Shown piece by piece: positions 37,661 through 51,178 of a stretch of 64,000 bases of DNA (position 1 is its first letter; each line of letters begins with the position of its first letter). Position numbers and translations under genes: made by a program. The notes beneath the pieces were generated by a model. It was not told where the DNA came from and made no database searches. It saw nothing but the letters and a program-made list of their open reading frames with translations. Origin of the DNA: Ptiloglossa arizonensis (lineage: Eukaryota > Arthropoda > Insecta > Hymenoptera > Colletidae); contig NC_135058.1 of assembly GCF_051014685.1 (NCBI RefSeq), positions 5,122,811 to 5,186,810 of the forward strand, written 5' to 3'.

Positions 37661-38420
37661 TACTTCGGTAACCACGGATTTCCTCGATATTTTCGGTGAT
37701 ATCGATACGATCGAAATAACCGGTATTTTCGTGGAATTTGAGATTTGTTTAAAGTCACGATTCAGTAAAATGGACTACTTTGATATTCTCGGTAATATCG
37801 ATACGATCGAAATAACGGGTATTTTTGTGGAATCAGTTTTTCTTTGTAATCGCGATTTAATAAATTGGACTTCGTTTGTATCTTCGGTGACATCGATACG
37901 ATCGAAATAACGGGTATTTTTGTGGAATTAGAGTTTTTTTTTTGTAATCGCGATTTAATAAATTGGACTTCGTTTGTATCTTCGGTAACATCGATACGAT
38001 CGAAATAACAAAGTATTATTATCGTCGCGGTACCAGAAGTTTCTTCTAAAATCACGGTTCAATAAGATGGACTTAATTGGTATGTTCGGTAATATCGATA
38101 CGATCGAAATAATGGGTATTTTCGTGGAATTTGGGATTTCTTTAAAGTCATGATTCAGTAAAATGGACTACTTTGATATTTTCGGTAACATCGATACGAT
38201 CGAAATAACAAAGTATTATTATCGTCGCGGTACCAGAAGTTTCTTCTAAAATCACGGTTCAATAAGATGGACTTAATTGGTATGTTCGGTAATATCGATA
38301 CGATCGAAATAATGGGTATTTTCGTGGAATTTGGGATTTCTTTAAAGTCATGATTCAGTAAAATGGACTACTTTGATATTTTCGGTAACATCGATACGAT
38401 CGAAATAACGAATATCGTTG
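37661..38420. repeat. minisatellite of 95-104 bp units with a 200-bp higher-order repeat
   Basis: The word ATCGATACGATCGAAAT marks eight units at 37701, 37797, 37892, 37990, 38094, 38190, 38294 and 38390. Spacings are 96, 95, 98, 104, 96, 104 and 96 bp. The last four intervals alternate between two unit types, so a 200-bp dimer (37990-38189) is repeated (38190-38389) with no difference that I can see by eye. The type with GTCGCGGTACCAGAAGTTTC is the 104-bp one. Confidence 0.96.
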
Positions 38421-40551
38421 ACATCAGGGGTTTTTTATAGTTCGTACGCGAAGAAATCCTTATCGAACGGTTTTAAACGCGAGTAATTGTATCGATAGAC
38501 TATTAACGAACAATTACGACGACCATGTCGACGTTTTTCATGGAAATATACTTTAAAAGCTCTTGGTTGGTTACATTACTTGAATTTTGTATTTTTACGT
38601 ACTTTTATACCGGATATCGTAGAACTTACGTCCGTTGACAAAGTATTATTACCGAACACCGTGCTCTATAAATTCATCGTCTTGCCTATTATTGCGCGTG
38701 ATTTCGTAAAAGTTCACTTCTCGGCGTTTCAAGCTGATCCACGAAAGATGTACAATGACACGCTGGATATAAACTGTCGGGCGAATAAAACGTATCTAGC
38801 TCCGTTGCTAAAATTAACCGGTCGAACGGATATCAACCAAGTCCGATGTATTTTAGTTTTTTCTTCCAATTTTGTCAGTGTCTAAGTGACAGCTAGAAAA
38901 TAGAACAGACTCTCGAGGTTTCGGCTTGGAAAAAGCGACGTGCAGATATTGACTTTCGAGCTCCATTATTAACTATCACCGTGGACAATGCGCGTGCAAT
39001 TCTGCGAGACAAGTTGTCACTGTCAACGCGCTGCACGGACCAACGGAGATTCAGTAACTACACTGGAGGGCAGAGAAAAAATATTTGAATACACTGGAAC
39101 TCGAACAGACGCGATCTTTGTAACCGGCGAAACGAGTTCGATTCCGGTCACCTTTTCGCCCTTCGGGCAACATTTATTCGAGAAACGGAATCGATGTCCG
39201 TTATGTCAACGTACCTTCGACAAAAGGGAAGAAAATGACGTCTGCCAACGTGCACGTCCGATCGAAAATATATTGTCCGTTTGTCAAACTTTGCGCTCAA
39301 TTCGAACAGCATTTCGAGACGCTTTTTTATTTTCAAGCTGGTAACGATCGCGATCGATTTAACCGGTATTTTTAATTTCGAGAACCTCTCGTAGGTACGT
39401 GAAAAACTCTACCGTTGAAGAAAAAGTCGATTTAATTCGATCCTTGAATCACCACCCTGAATAAATACTACATCGTATCTCCTCACCTTCAAAATCGTCC
39501 GATAAATCGAGCTACGCGTTTTTCTGACTTAAAGTAACGCGAACATCGAACCGGTCTTCCCAACGAAACATTCTCCGTATCGGTTAGTCATACACTGACA
39601 TTCTTTCCACGTGGTAAACGAAAGACTACTATAGAAGGTACGCCGGTTAACCCAGTACTCGAAGATTATTATTTTTGGCAACGCGCGGTAAATATTAAGA
39701 ATGAAAAATAACGGACAAAGTGTACCTATAAATTCGAAATTCACCCTTTGCGACTAATCTCGAAACTGTACTCCGATTCGTCGATTCGATTACAAATTCT
39801 CCAAATCTACCAAACGACGGGAACAACTACACGCTTTCCTCGCAGAGAGTACGCCACTTGTTGCGAAGGTACGAGCATAACGCAAAAACACTGTTCTCTT
39901 CGATATTTCAGAATATGAATTTTGGAACATCGATTCATCGATTCGATTACAATTTCTCTAAATTTACCAAACGCCGGGAAAAACGGTACACTTTCCTTGC
40001 AGTGCGTCAGTATTTATCTGGTCGAGCCTCGACGAAACTCGAACGATCTCGTTCCTCCGTTTCCGGCGACACGGACGCCATCGCAGCTGCGTAACGCGAC
40101 TCGCACGAATTAGTCGGTGGCGTGGTACGAATAAAGCGATCTTTCTCCTTTCCCCTTTCTCCCTGTTCTTTTACCTTACCCTTCGGAAATATTGGTCAAA
40201 CCTGCCCCATCGGGAGGGTGATCGCGCAACGGGGGTGGAGGCAGGGCGGGTGAAGGGTGCAGATCCGAAAGGGCAACCCCTGCACACGAGCCCGCACCCC
40301 GCCTCGAATTACTCACCAGCCTTCCCTTTTACTGTCCCGTTTTACCCGAAAATCCAAAAACGAGGGGATTTGTTCGTGTGTGCGGAAGGAGAGCCGCGCA
40401 TCGCGTGGGGTCCGCTCTACCTCTCCGCCATTCTCGTCACTCTGCACTCTGCACCCCCCCTGCTCCATCGCTCTCGGGACCACAGTTTCTCTCTTTCTCT
40501 CTCTCTCTCGTATGATGACGCTCGCTCTTTCGCGATTTACCTTATATAGGG
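38421..40551. other. intergenic, no gene recognised
   Basis: Open frames of 100-118 codons occur on + at 38580-38885 and 38988-39344, with ordinary composition but no recognisable domain, weak start contexts and no visible splice partners. A CT run lies near 40490-40510. No RNA gene or mobile element is seen. Confidence 0.45.
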
Positions 40552-41022
40552 ATTCGAGATCGATGAATCTTCGCCATTGCGAATTCGGAGAGAGGATCCG
40601 AGACAACGGGAGAAAATTTGTCCAATTTTTGTTTATCAACGTCGCTGAGAAAAAATATTGAAAAACTTGCATTTCTTCCATTTATTTTATCATTCGATAT
40701 CGATGAATCTTCGCCATCGTGAACTCGAAGAAAAAATCCGAGAGCAACGGGGGGAAATCTTTGACCAATTTTTGTTTATCAACGTCGCTGAGAAAAAATA
40801 TTGAAAAACTTTCAATATTCTTCCACCTTCTTTTCGGAGTGGATAATTTATTTTAACATTCGATATCGACGAATCTTCGCCATCGCGAACTCGGAGAAAG
40901 GATTCGAGACCAACGAGGGAAAATTTTACCAATTTTTGTTTATCAACGTCGCTGAGAAAAAATATTGAAAAACTTGCATTTCTTCCACCTCTTTCTTCGG
41001 ATTGGATAATTTATTTTAACAG
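40552..41022. repeat. tandem repeat, 140-167 bp unit, three copies
   Basis: GAATCTTCGCCAT begins at 40564, 40704 and 40871. All copies share CAATTTTTGTTTATCAACGT followed by CGCTGAGAAAAAATATTG. The longer second and third units carry an extra segment with GGATAATTTATTTTAACA. Antisense open frames repeat with the unit and are not credible genes. Confidence 0.93.
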
Positions 41023-42837
41023 CGAGCGTCACGCACTTTTCGAAGTGAATCTTAACCGAGAAACGTAAACTCGTTGCTTCGACGTTTGTAGCTTATTTTA
41101 TATAGGTGTTTCGTTTACAGTAGAGATATTTCTATCGATATTTACACGGTTAATTTGTTAAGTATTTATTAAATCTAGAATAGGATAGTATAAGTAGAAT
41201 GTTCTATAGATGTTTACGTAAAGGAATATAATGTATACGATAAGGGACTCTGTTTTAAAGAAAGGAACTTATAGGGGGAGAAGTTCCTGTATCCACTTAC
41301 TCGATCCCGTTCCCTCGAAGAAAATTGTTTACATCGTTGAACACCGATCTACGTACGGTTTCACACCGGTGCGAAGACGTTTAAATCGTGGAAATGCGAG
41401 TACATCGATTCCGACCACCCCTCGTATCACGAATACAATATCGGATTGAATTTTTTTGCAACGGAGACGTGTCTCCTTACAACGTAGAGTACTCACGCTC
41501 GAAATACGTTTCGTGGATCTCGAGGAAATAATTTTCGTTTAACCGCAAAAAATGTATTTCACGTCCACCGTCGCGGACATAATAGTTATTAAAATTAGAA
41601 ATTTCCCAACGTGCTCGAGGACGCGCTTCGAAGAGGGATGTCACCGGTCCGTGTCCGGTCACTTTTCTGCTTCCTTAAATCTCTTCACAAGGGTCCGCCG
41701 AATCACACGTCAAACGCAGAGACAGACGTTTTTGTTACGAAAGGAAAAAAAAAATATCGTGCGAGCCTCGGGTCGCCGCCACCACCGCCGATGGGGTGTA
41801 AGAGTACGCGGCACCGAGATGAAAGGGGGTGAAGGACGGCAGAAAATGTAGGGTGGTTTTAGGTCCTCCATTCAATTTATCGACGGATTGACAGCTCTGT
41901 TAGGCCCTTGTTACGCAGGAGCACGTTACCCCGGATAGAAGACAGAGAGAGAGAGAAGGGTGCGCGATCTAATCGTACTTCTTTCCATCTTGCATACGTT
42001 TTCGGATAAAAATAGCCCGTTTCGGTGGATGCCTCCACGACGAGGGTAGATCTCGCGTACATTCGCAAGAGGTTACGACGTGGAGCGATTCTTCGATGGA
42101 ATTCAAAATGTAGATGACGAGTATAAAGAAAACGTTCGACGGGGACCGTTTTTACATCGACACCTTTTTTTTAAATTATCGTCAACTTGGATACAACGGT
42201 TAAGAAAAATACGATGCGACCAGGATCGGTACAATTTAATTAAAAGCGGTAGTAACGTATAGATTCTACTAAAATTGAAATGCTTCGCGTATCGCAAGGT
42301 ACTCGATCTTTCGGCCAAACTGTTAATATTCGAGCGTAAGACTTTTACACTCCTTTTACGACCGTCTGTTTGAAAGAGGAACGGAAAGTCGATCGGAAGA
42401 TTTCAGATTCCGACACATGAAACCATTTTTCGTAAAAACGGTACAACCTTGGGGGCTTAGTTTATACTTATCGTCGTCAACATTTTTCACTCGATCTCGC
42501 CCCAACGACAAACTCCCCTCACCGAAAAAAAACTATCGTACCCCGAGAACGCGCAACGTCCACCTCGCGAGGGTCTCGCTAATAAAAAAATAATTGTCGA
42601 TCGTATCGCACGATTCTCGACCAACGAAAAGGAACCTCGGAACGCTCCCTAACCTCTACTCGCAGCGATTTCGTTGAACTTTTCTGGGAACAGTGTACCG
42701 ACGATAACGCGATTAGACGTTAGGCGACCTCCAGCACGACGATAGTGAAACGGATCCCAGACGACGTTTGATTAGGACTCAGTTCACACAGACGCGAGAC
42801 TCGCGTTAATCGGACAGTGACACATCGGTCACAGACG
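41023..42837. other. intergenic, no gene recognised
   Basis: Mixed AT-rich sequence (41040-41260) and GC-richer sequence (41600-41870). There is no convincing coding frame, RNA gene or repeat. Confidence 0.5.
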
Positions 42838-43370
42838 CCAACGACTCGTCAACGAACAAAAGTGTTTACTCTTCGGGGTGAATTCATGGTTCCTTGAGCG
42901 CGTCATTCCAGCGAATCGCGATTTCGAGTAGGATTCGTATTAACGAAACGAAACGGTTGCCCTGGTCAACTGTCTTTGACGGTTCCAGGCGCCAACTACT
43001 CGTCAACGAACAAGAATATTTACTCTTCGAGACGAATTCACGGTTCTTTGAGCGCATCATTCGAGTGAATCGCGATTTCGAGTAGGATTCGTATTAACGA
43101 AGCGACTGACCAACGAGTGATTCGATCCAGATCGAGGGATCTTTTCAAGCTAGGTGTGCCCTGGTCAACTGTCTTTGACGGTTCCAGGCGCCAACTACTC
43201 GTCAACGAACAGAAATATTTACTCTTCGAGACGAATTCACGGTTCTTCGAGCGCGTGATTCGAGTGAATCGCGACCTCGAGTAGGATTCGTGTCGACTAA
43301 ACGGTTGACCAACGAGTGATTCGATCCAGATCGTGGATCTTTGCGAGCCAGGTGTGCCCTGGTCAACTGT
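42838..43370. repeat. tandem repeat, 199-bp unit (first copy 154 bp), three copies
   Basis: CCAAC(G/T)ACTCGTCAACGAAC starts copies at 42838, 42992 and 43191. Shared words are TTTACTCTTCG, GAATTCA.GGTTC, GAGTAGGATTCGT and TGCCCTGGTCAACTGTC. The first copy lacks the 45-bp segment CCAACGAGTGATTCGATCCA and what follows. Copies 2 and 3 are about 95% alike by eye. Confidence 0.93.
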
Positions 43371-44554
43371 CGTTTACGTAGCTACCTCGTACGACCTCCT
43401 CGCGCACCTTCGGACCTCCTGACCCCGGCTTTCACGCAGAAGGATCCACGGTTAATCGGAAGTCGCGAGTGGACGCGGAAGAAAGCCGAGGGATCTCCGG
43501 GGAACGAAGAAAAAATTTAGGGTGCGTCTATCCGCTTAGAGAACGTCGCGTAAACCGGCACCGGAACGTTCCCTTTGTGCGCCCTTAGGGCAACCGATAC
43601 ACCGAGGACGGCGTAGACGTACATACCTTCCGATCGGTAACGTTTCCATCCACCCCCTTTTTTCCTCGAAATAAACAAATTCGTGGTGGGGATGAACGAA
43701 CGTTGCACCGTATAGATGGAAACCAGAGGATGAATTTGGTATTTAAATTTCCGATCGATCTTCTGGGTAACCTAGATATTTTTTCACCCCTTTTCGTCGT
43801 TTTTATATTCCGTGAGATTTTCCTTCGACGGACGCACTATATCTTGGCACCGACGTTACGAATAACCCGTCGAATTTCTCGCCAGGTCCTCCAGCTTCGC
43901 AAATTTACATTTCCACGCACTGAGTCATCGCTGTGAAGGATTGAGTCGATAGTAATTTTGTTTTCGCAACGAAATTGTAATTAACGATTCGTCTCAAAGA
44001 TCGTTGACGAAGAAACAGAGCTTAGGTACCTCTAGAAGTCGCTTTTCTTTTGTAAGTTTCTTTCATTTTTGTACAAGTATGCTCGAGCTTCGACAAATAA
44101 GTAAAATCATTTTAAGGAAGTCTTTGTAACGATATTTTTTACGTGCAAGTATATTTTAATTTCGTATGTATACACACCGAGGGCCTAAATTCGTGATACG
44201 ATTAAGGTTGGGAAGATTCTATGCCCCGAAGCAAGACGAAAATATAGAATAAGAAATTTGCATCGAAGGCTTCGTTTATCGAGAAAAATGCATTGGAAAA
44301 TCGATCTGGTACGCGCGCACCTGACCGATGACGTATTACGAGTTTCACTACAGACGGCTAGTGTAATTGTTTTCGCATAGGATACAATATCAGACACCGT
44401 TTACTGTCAAAACTATCATTTATACTACAGACGGTGCATTGCACGTGCGTTCAATCTTCACAATGGGTGCATTGCATCCAATCTTCCTTGAATTGTTTCT
44501 TATACACAATATCTACACACACGATAGATGTAGCAACTTTATTTATCGCATAAC
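43371..44554. other. intergenic, no gene recognised
   Basis: No gene signal. The word ACTACAGACGG occurs twice (about 44347 and 44424) within otherwise unrelated sequence. Confidence 0.5.
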
Positions 44555-44950
44555 ACTTTTGTATATTATCCACTACCTCCCTCTTTTGTTTCTTTAACTT
44601 GCTTTTAATCGTCCAGTGATGATTACTTACTTCAGTCAGTACCGAGGAACCTCTGCAGTGATTTAAAAAATTGTTAGCAATTTTCCAAACCGCACAATTG
44701 ATTGAAACGTTACATATTATCCACTACCTCCCTCTTTTGTTTCTCTAACTTGCTTTTAATCGTCCACTGATAATTACTTACTCCACAATTGATTAAAACG
44801 TTATATATTATCCACTACCTCCCTCTTTTGTTCCTCTACCTTACTTTTAATCGTCCAGTGATGATTACTTACTTCAGTCGGTACCGAGGGACCTCTGCAG
44901 TGATTTAAAAGATTTTTATCAATTTCCAAACCCCACAATTGATTGAAACG
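44555..44950. repeat. tandem repeat, 101-151 bp unit, three copies
   Basis: ATTATCCACTACCTCCCTCT recurs at 44565, 44716 and 44817. Each copy continues TTTTAATCGTCCA(G/C)TGAT and closes with CACAATTGATT.AAACG. The middle copy lacks the 50-bp segment around CCTCTGCAGTGATTTAAAA that the outer two share. The alternation of long, short and long units suggests unequal exchange. Confidence 0.93.
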
Positions 44951-47390
44951 CGAGTACCTTGGAAGATTCGGAATGCTCGCGTGACTGTTCCGGTTGCGAA
45001 TTTAAATTTCGCGAATCGAGGCCCCGGCCTCCCAGTGAAATTCCAAACGTACGCGAGAAACGATAGAGGGCCATCGAAAAAAATGAAGCTTACGACGTTT
45101 ATCCCGGACCAGCTGGTGTCTCGGGTCTCATCTCGAGTCTATTCGCACGCCACATGTTCGCCAGTGGGCGAGCACGGTATTAATACAGGATCGGTATTAT
45201 TAGACCGGGTCATTAGGGGGTATCGGAACCGGATAATTAAACGACTCCGTAATAAGCTTGCGCTAAATTTTACTTTATCGACGATCAGTGGTAGACGGTA
45301 GACAATCCGGGTCCCCGTGGTACTCCGTGACACGCGTAAACCTCGTTATCACGGTATCTAAGGTTCAAGTAAACACACCGCGGCGCCCGTTTCTCGTACG
45401 GAGCACGCAATTGTTTTGGCGCGACTGACGCCGGAGCTATCGCGCATCGGTTGTCTACGCCGTCGAGGACTTTAGACGCTCTGTTTATAATCGAGGAGAT
45501 TTTACTTCGTCCATCTATTTATCAACGGGCTCCCATTAGCGGGCTCTTAAATATTTATCCAAACGAGTGTTCGACCAACGGCACATCCATTGTGTTCGGT
45601 ATCTGGACGCCAATCGAAATCCTCGTGGCGAGATTCGGAGCGTTCGAGGAACCACGAGAAGTGGTCGATTTAATTCCGGATTCGAGTATCAGGGGAAAAA
45701 AAAAGAAAAAAAAATGTACGGGAGCTCTCTCTGACCGTTGCGAACGTTCGTTTCGAAACGTAGGAAAGAAATTTTCCAAAAAAAGGAAAAAAAAACAGCG
45801 CCAACGAATTTCTCCCAAGGGACAGATGCAACGGAAGATTCCGATCGCGCTCGAATCGACGTCAACGCGCCAAGAAAACGAATACGAAGTTTCAATTACC
45901 ATAGAAGGCATATTTAAATACGTGGAAAAGCTCGGTCGCGAGATTCTTATCCGTCGTAACGGTCACCGATCGGTGGAAAAAAAAATTCGTCCACTCGTAA
46001 ACGAGAGGGAGGGAGACACGACCGAAAACTCTCGACCCGACTTCGTGGCTTCTTTGTGACGAAGCCGTGACCAACGATCGTTGCTCGTCAACCGCAGATC
46101 AAGATATCGATTTAATCTGTAGCACCGCGTCCTATGTAAAGCGGTCCCGGCGTACAATGGACAGATTTCAAGCTAGATCGGTTTGCATAAATTGGACCGG
46201 GTACGAGCACCGAGGAACGTTTCCGTTGCAGTTTCCGTTTCTCGGGGAGAACCGAGAAAAAACCGCGAACGGAAAAAATTTCGAAACGCTTCCGCGGGAC
46301 CTAATCGCGCGTCCGTATCTCTGCGCTCGAGTAACACGGAAGGCGAAAGAAGAGGAAGGAAAAACAGCGACCGGATCGTGAGATCGTTATCGAGAGATCT
46401 TAAAGACGAAAGAAATATTCTCCCGTTTACCAGATAACCGGCCATTGGTTTTCCAACGGAAAAGAATTACGGACGAAAGTCAACGTTCTTGCGCCATTTT
46501 CACGGGTAAAAAGTTTACACGGATTATAACGGTTCTGGATGGATGGAAAAAAAAAGAAAAGAGAAAAAAAAACGGTTGCGTAACTTGTTTCGGAACAATA
46601 GGATCGTTCTCGGCGGGAAACGATCCTCCGAATATTTCCGCGTTATAAACCGTTCGAAACACGTTGGAAGCGTGTTTACGTTAGTTGTAAATCGTGCAAA
46701 GTCGATGTTGAACGGAGCTCGTTCACCGAGTACCTCCATTTTCGGTAGAAAAACGGAGCCCGTTCCACGGTGTACACACGGAACCGGGAGTAGCGTAGCA
46801 ATAAATAAGAGGCTTCGCGTATTTTCGTTCCACGTCGGAGACGAAACGTTGTACGTTACTTTCTCATAGCGCGACGGATTATCGAGATTACGAAGGACCG
46901 GCTTGTTTACACCTTTCCACGACAAACGGGACAGATATTTTTGGAGAACGGTCGAAGGAGGCGTCGAGAGTGTGTTCCTCGTGGAACGTGTCGCGCTTTG
47001 TCCGCGTAACGTCGAGTTCGTGCCGGAAAACGTTCAAACAACAAAAAAACAGAAATACATAATCGTTACGATTACTCCTCGATCGTTATCGTCGAACTAT
47101 CGCAGCTTCGATTTTTAACCGTGGACGTAACGAACGTGCAAAAAGCGAACGACTCGATTCGATCGACTCGACGATTGCGTAATTCGAATCGAGGAGAAAT
47201 CATTCGGTACAAGAAAAATCCTCTTAGGAAAAAGCAGTGAACTGTACCGTGGAGTTTCATCGAACGTTGAAACACAAAGCTTCTTACTGTTTTACAACCC
47301 GGTGCATCCACGATGGATTTTTCCGCCGATTTTCAACGCTCGAAAACAATCTTTCGAGACTGTGGCATCGACGCGCCGTGAATATCTCTG

Positions 47391-48386
47391 CAAATCTAAT
47401 TAGAACGTTACAAGCCACGGGACACAATGGCCGTCGGTATTTCGCACGAATTCGATTTCGACAGGTCACAATGTACGAATTGGAAAAACTGAATCCCCAT
47501 TATTCCTGGAACGAGGAATGTTATTCGAGACAGCTCGTAAAACTGGGCAATATAATCGGTGCACAATGAATTACCAGAAATCCTGTTTCGCTGCACGTTC
47601 GATAATTAAACGACAATTAGAGCGAATTGTCACCGTTTAACATTTTCAAAGTATTCGTTAAAATTGACCACGTGGAATACAGTTCTTTCTTTAATTTTCG
47701 TAAAATTGAGAAATTGGACGAGTGTATCGATTCGATTGGAAATTGAATATTTTTCGTTCAAAGTTTTCATTTAAAGTATTTATACCTTCACACTTTAACT
47801 CATAATTGATCAAGTGGGGCCTGACAGAATCCAGTGAATTATACGTTAAATCGGTGAGAGTAATTCCAATCAAATTTTTTTCTTCCTAAAAATACCTACA
47901 AATATTTAATCAATTCGATGGAATCCTACAGACTCCACCATAGTCTATATGTGACAAACCACTACACAAGTTAAGGGCCAACCTTCTACCTGCTAACCTT
48001 AAATCAAAACACACTCTCCGCACTCGAACGCCTACTGAAACCTACTCGGTTCGAAAGACCAAAGTCGAACGTCAAGATTTTGATACACCGGAGCTCTCAA
48101 AAGAAAAAAACAATCCACGGGAATAATTGTCGACACTTGAAAACGATTGTTGCAACGCGCAAACGAGCCGTACGATTTTCCAAATCTAATTATAAAGTTA
48201 AAAGCATCCGTGCACAATGATCGAGGTTGTTTGGCTCGAATTCAATTTCGCAGGTCACAATATCCGAACTGGAAAAACGGAACGATCGTCAGGTTGTTTC
48301 TGGAATCGTCTCCGTTCAGGGAAACGCGTAAAACTGTGCAATATAATCGGGCCAACAATACGGAATTATTAGAAATCCAATTTCGT
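47391..48386. repeat. diverged direct repeat pair, offset about 787 bp
   Basis: About 190 bp at 47391-47582 resembles 48178-48386. Both have CAAATCTAATTA, TTCGA/AATTTCG..AGGTCACAAT, AACTGGAAAAAC (or ATTGGAAAAACT), CGTAAAACTG.GCAATATAAT and GAAATCC at matching places. Substitutions and small indels are many, so the duplication is old. The nature of the unit is unknown; it may be a decayed interspersed element. Confidence 0.75.
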
Positions 48387-49617
48387 ATTTGTGCGTGTGA
48401 CGGCGGTGCGTGAAGCCATCGTCTTTTCCCATCGGTGCGTTGCACGGTAACGACCCTCAGTATTTTCGTACCTGATAATTCGCGCAGTAAAATTATAAAA
48501 GTGCAAACAGCCCCCAATAAGTCTGCTCCGGGCGCAAGGCTGCGACGAACCAAAGGTCCCGGGACCTTTAGGGCCTCCTTTTGTGCGAAACTGGAGCAAT
48601 GCCAATTTTAATTGCCGGTACCACTCTTGTTGCACATTCAACGTTCTCCGAGAATTCCCTCCGTCGGTGACGTTCACTCGGTATACGACCGTAATAGTAA
48701 ACGCCTCGACGGAGTCGAACGTTTTCGTTCGGTTAAGAGACTTGCGGCCCTTAACAACGCGGGCCCTGTGACATTCAACTGATCGTATAGTGCCCCGACA
48801 ACCCTACGGGTCGTTTTACTGCCGGACGAAATATTGTCCAGTTGTTGGACTATTTTCGAGCATATTTTTAACATCGACCATCCCTCCTCGAACGACTCTA
48901 CCTTTCTCGTTTCGATGGTAGCCGGCACGTTGCGCGCCAAATATTTCCTTCGATTTCTTTCTACTTTTTTCTTTAATACGAACACATTTTTTGTGTTCCT
49001 CGACACATTCTTTGTCGAAAGAAGTATCGGGTTCCTCTATCGGCGAGTTCGAATCGACAAATGGCCGACGCTGAATTCCGTACCACGACCACGGTGCACC
49101 GTGAACACGGCAGGTATTCGAAAGGGTTGAAAGCCTCATCTGCGGCACAATGGACTCTGTACCAGGTAGAGGCTCACGCTTTTACGCCGGACGCCCAAGG
49201 GTTAAGTATCGTAATAATTGCCAATAATCTGGCCATTGTAAACAGTTTTTCCTCGCGGCACCGTGGGCCCATCGGTGGGCCCAATCGCTGAAAAAACGTC
49301 CCGTTTCGGTGTTTACCACTTTTATTTCGAAGATTACGAACGATTGCGCAACCGTGCTCACGGAAATCCCGTGAACGTTTCGCAACCCTTTGCGGCTCGA
49401 GGAAGGATTACGGTTTCGAGGATAGTACAAACGGAAGAACGAAAGGAAAAAAGATTTGAAAAGAAAGAAAGAGAAGGAGAGACGTAAGAAATTTCTCGTC
49501 GATCGTCGCGCGAAATTACAAGCAGATTTACACTTACATAACGCGTACAATGCAACGCTCTCGAACTTATATCGGGCGGATCCCTCTTTATAGCGGTCCC
49601 GTATTTTCCTCGCGATT

Positions 49618-49627
49618 TATATAAAAG
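49618..49627 (+). promoter_or_regulatory. TATA-box-like sequence
   Basis: TATATAAAAG matches the full TATA-box consensus and is followed by G/C-richer sequence. TTCACA (49651) and GTCAGG (49664) downstream are weak initiator candidates. No coding exon follows, so it may be chance or may mark a non-coding transcript. Confidence 0.25.
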
Positions 49628-51125
49628 CCGACCCTATACCTGTACGCTTTTTCACAATATTTTGTCAGGCTTGTATACGGAAGTACTTACTGCCCCGTAC
49701 TCAATCTCTTCGGATATCCCGCCCCTTCGTCGTACCGCTGATAGAATATTTTTAAAATATCGTCCCCCCATTAAAGTCTCGTTTTCGCGACGCTAAATCC
49801 GTTCCGAGAAATCAATTACCTCGCCTTATACACCCGTATTAAAACAATCCCCGTTCGCGATGGATCGCGAACATAATCGAGCCGCTCGCAATTAAAAACC
49901 GCGATAAACGAAGCGTGTAGCTTGAACGTTTCGTGGTATTTTAAAAAGTTAACTGTACGTATTATTACGTGTTGTTACAATCATAGTCGCGAAGCATTTA
50001 TTCCATAAATAATGAAAATCGTCGCGAAAGAATCGCGAGTAGACTTACTCCGTACATTTTAAATAACTTGTACAATTAACGATGGTTCGACCAATTAACG
50101 AAGCCGTTTCGATGAAATAATCACTAATCGTGGATCAATGCTTGTAAACTACATTTACAATTTGTAATACGTTTACTCCGTTTAATGAAGTAAAATAGAT
50201 ACACGTCCTACGTAACTTTCTTAACATTGCACCGGTTTATTGACTGAATAATCAAACTCAAAGTATAGTCGCGTCGCGATCGATGATTTTAAGTTAACCA
50301 TTTTTACATTTTATACATTTCATACAAATAAACGAAGATTACATCCAATACCGTTAACATCCTTTTCGACAGTGCGTATTCGTGCTACGAACGCTTCTTT
50401 AACATTCTCCGCGATACTCTGCAACCTATTGATCAAGGAAAACGAGTCACCTCGCAATTCGAAGGTATCTGTTCTCCAATATAATTCCAATTCTTTATTC
50501 GTCCATCCAAATATCCCTCTTTTCGATCGTATCGTAACATCCGCGTTACAAATTGTATCGCACGAACAAAAAAATCGCATCCGTTTTTCATCGTGCGAAC
50601 GTTCGCGATCGACGAGTCACGCGCTCGAATACTCTCGTTCCCGGGCTTGGAAAAACAATGAAAAAAAAACAAGAACACCCCTTGGATAAAATTTCGAAAA
50701 TTTCCAAGTAACTTTCGACGGTCGCGTGTACCCGAATGCGAACAATGGCGGATCTCGTGCGATCCGAAAGAAACGTCCACCGATGAAAACGAAACGGGCA
50801 GGAAAAAAAAAAGGAAAGAAAGAGAAAAATAGGAGCACGCGAGGGAGAAACTCCCGTTTGAACGTCGAGGAGTCTACTAATTCACCGGACCTCGCGTCGA
50901 GATTTCGCTTTTCGATTCCCCGTCGTCGGGACCGCTACGTTCGTTCTCTCCTCTGTCTCCCTTTTCTCATCCCTCCGGTATCTCCCGATCTCATGGTCTC
51001 TATCCGGAGGACAACGGGCCGATAGGGTGGAGTGCGCGATCTATCGCGAGCGCCACCGGTGCTCCACGAGCGAGCGCGTGTTTCCATGTGTGGACACGTG
51101 CCCGTGTGTCGACGCCCGCGAGCCT

Positions 51126-51127
<2 letters not shown>

Positions 51128-51178
<51 letters not shown>

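Larger units (their letters stand above)
44951..51127. other. intergenic, no gene recognised
   Basis: The 202-codon frame at 45451-46059 (+) runs through two A-rich tracts, has no known domain and no plausible splice context, and is not accepted. A diverged pair of repeats lies at 47391 and 48178, and a TATA-box-like word at 49618. Between 50930 and 51127 the sequence becomes GC-rich. No RNA gene is recognised. Confidence 0.45.

Noticed and set aside
45451..46059. A 202-codon open frame on the + strand
   Set aside because: It crosses two A-rich tracts that yield Lys runs, shows no known domain, and is overlapped by comparable frames on the other strand.
3582..49170. Scattered CAGGTAG words (3582, about 9294, 16409, about 33354, about 49164)
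   Set aside because: About eight are expected by chance in 64 kb counting both strands, so single occurrences mean nothing; only the one inside the motif cluster at 16.4 kb was mentioned.
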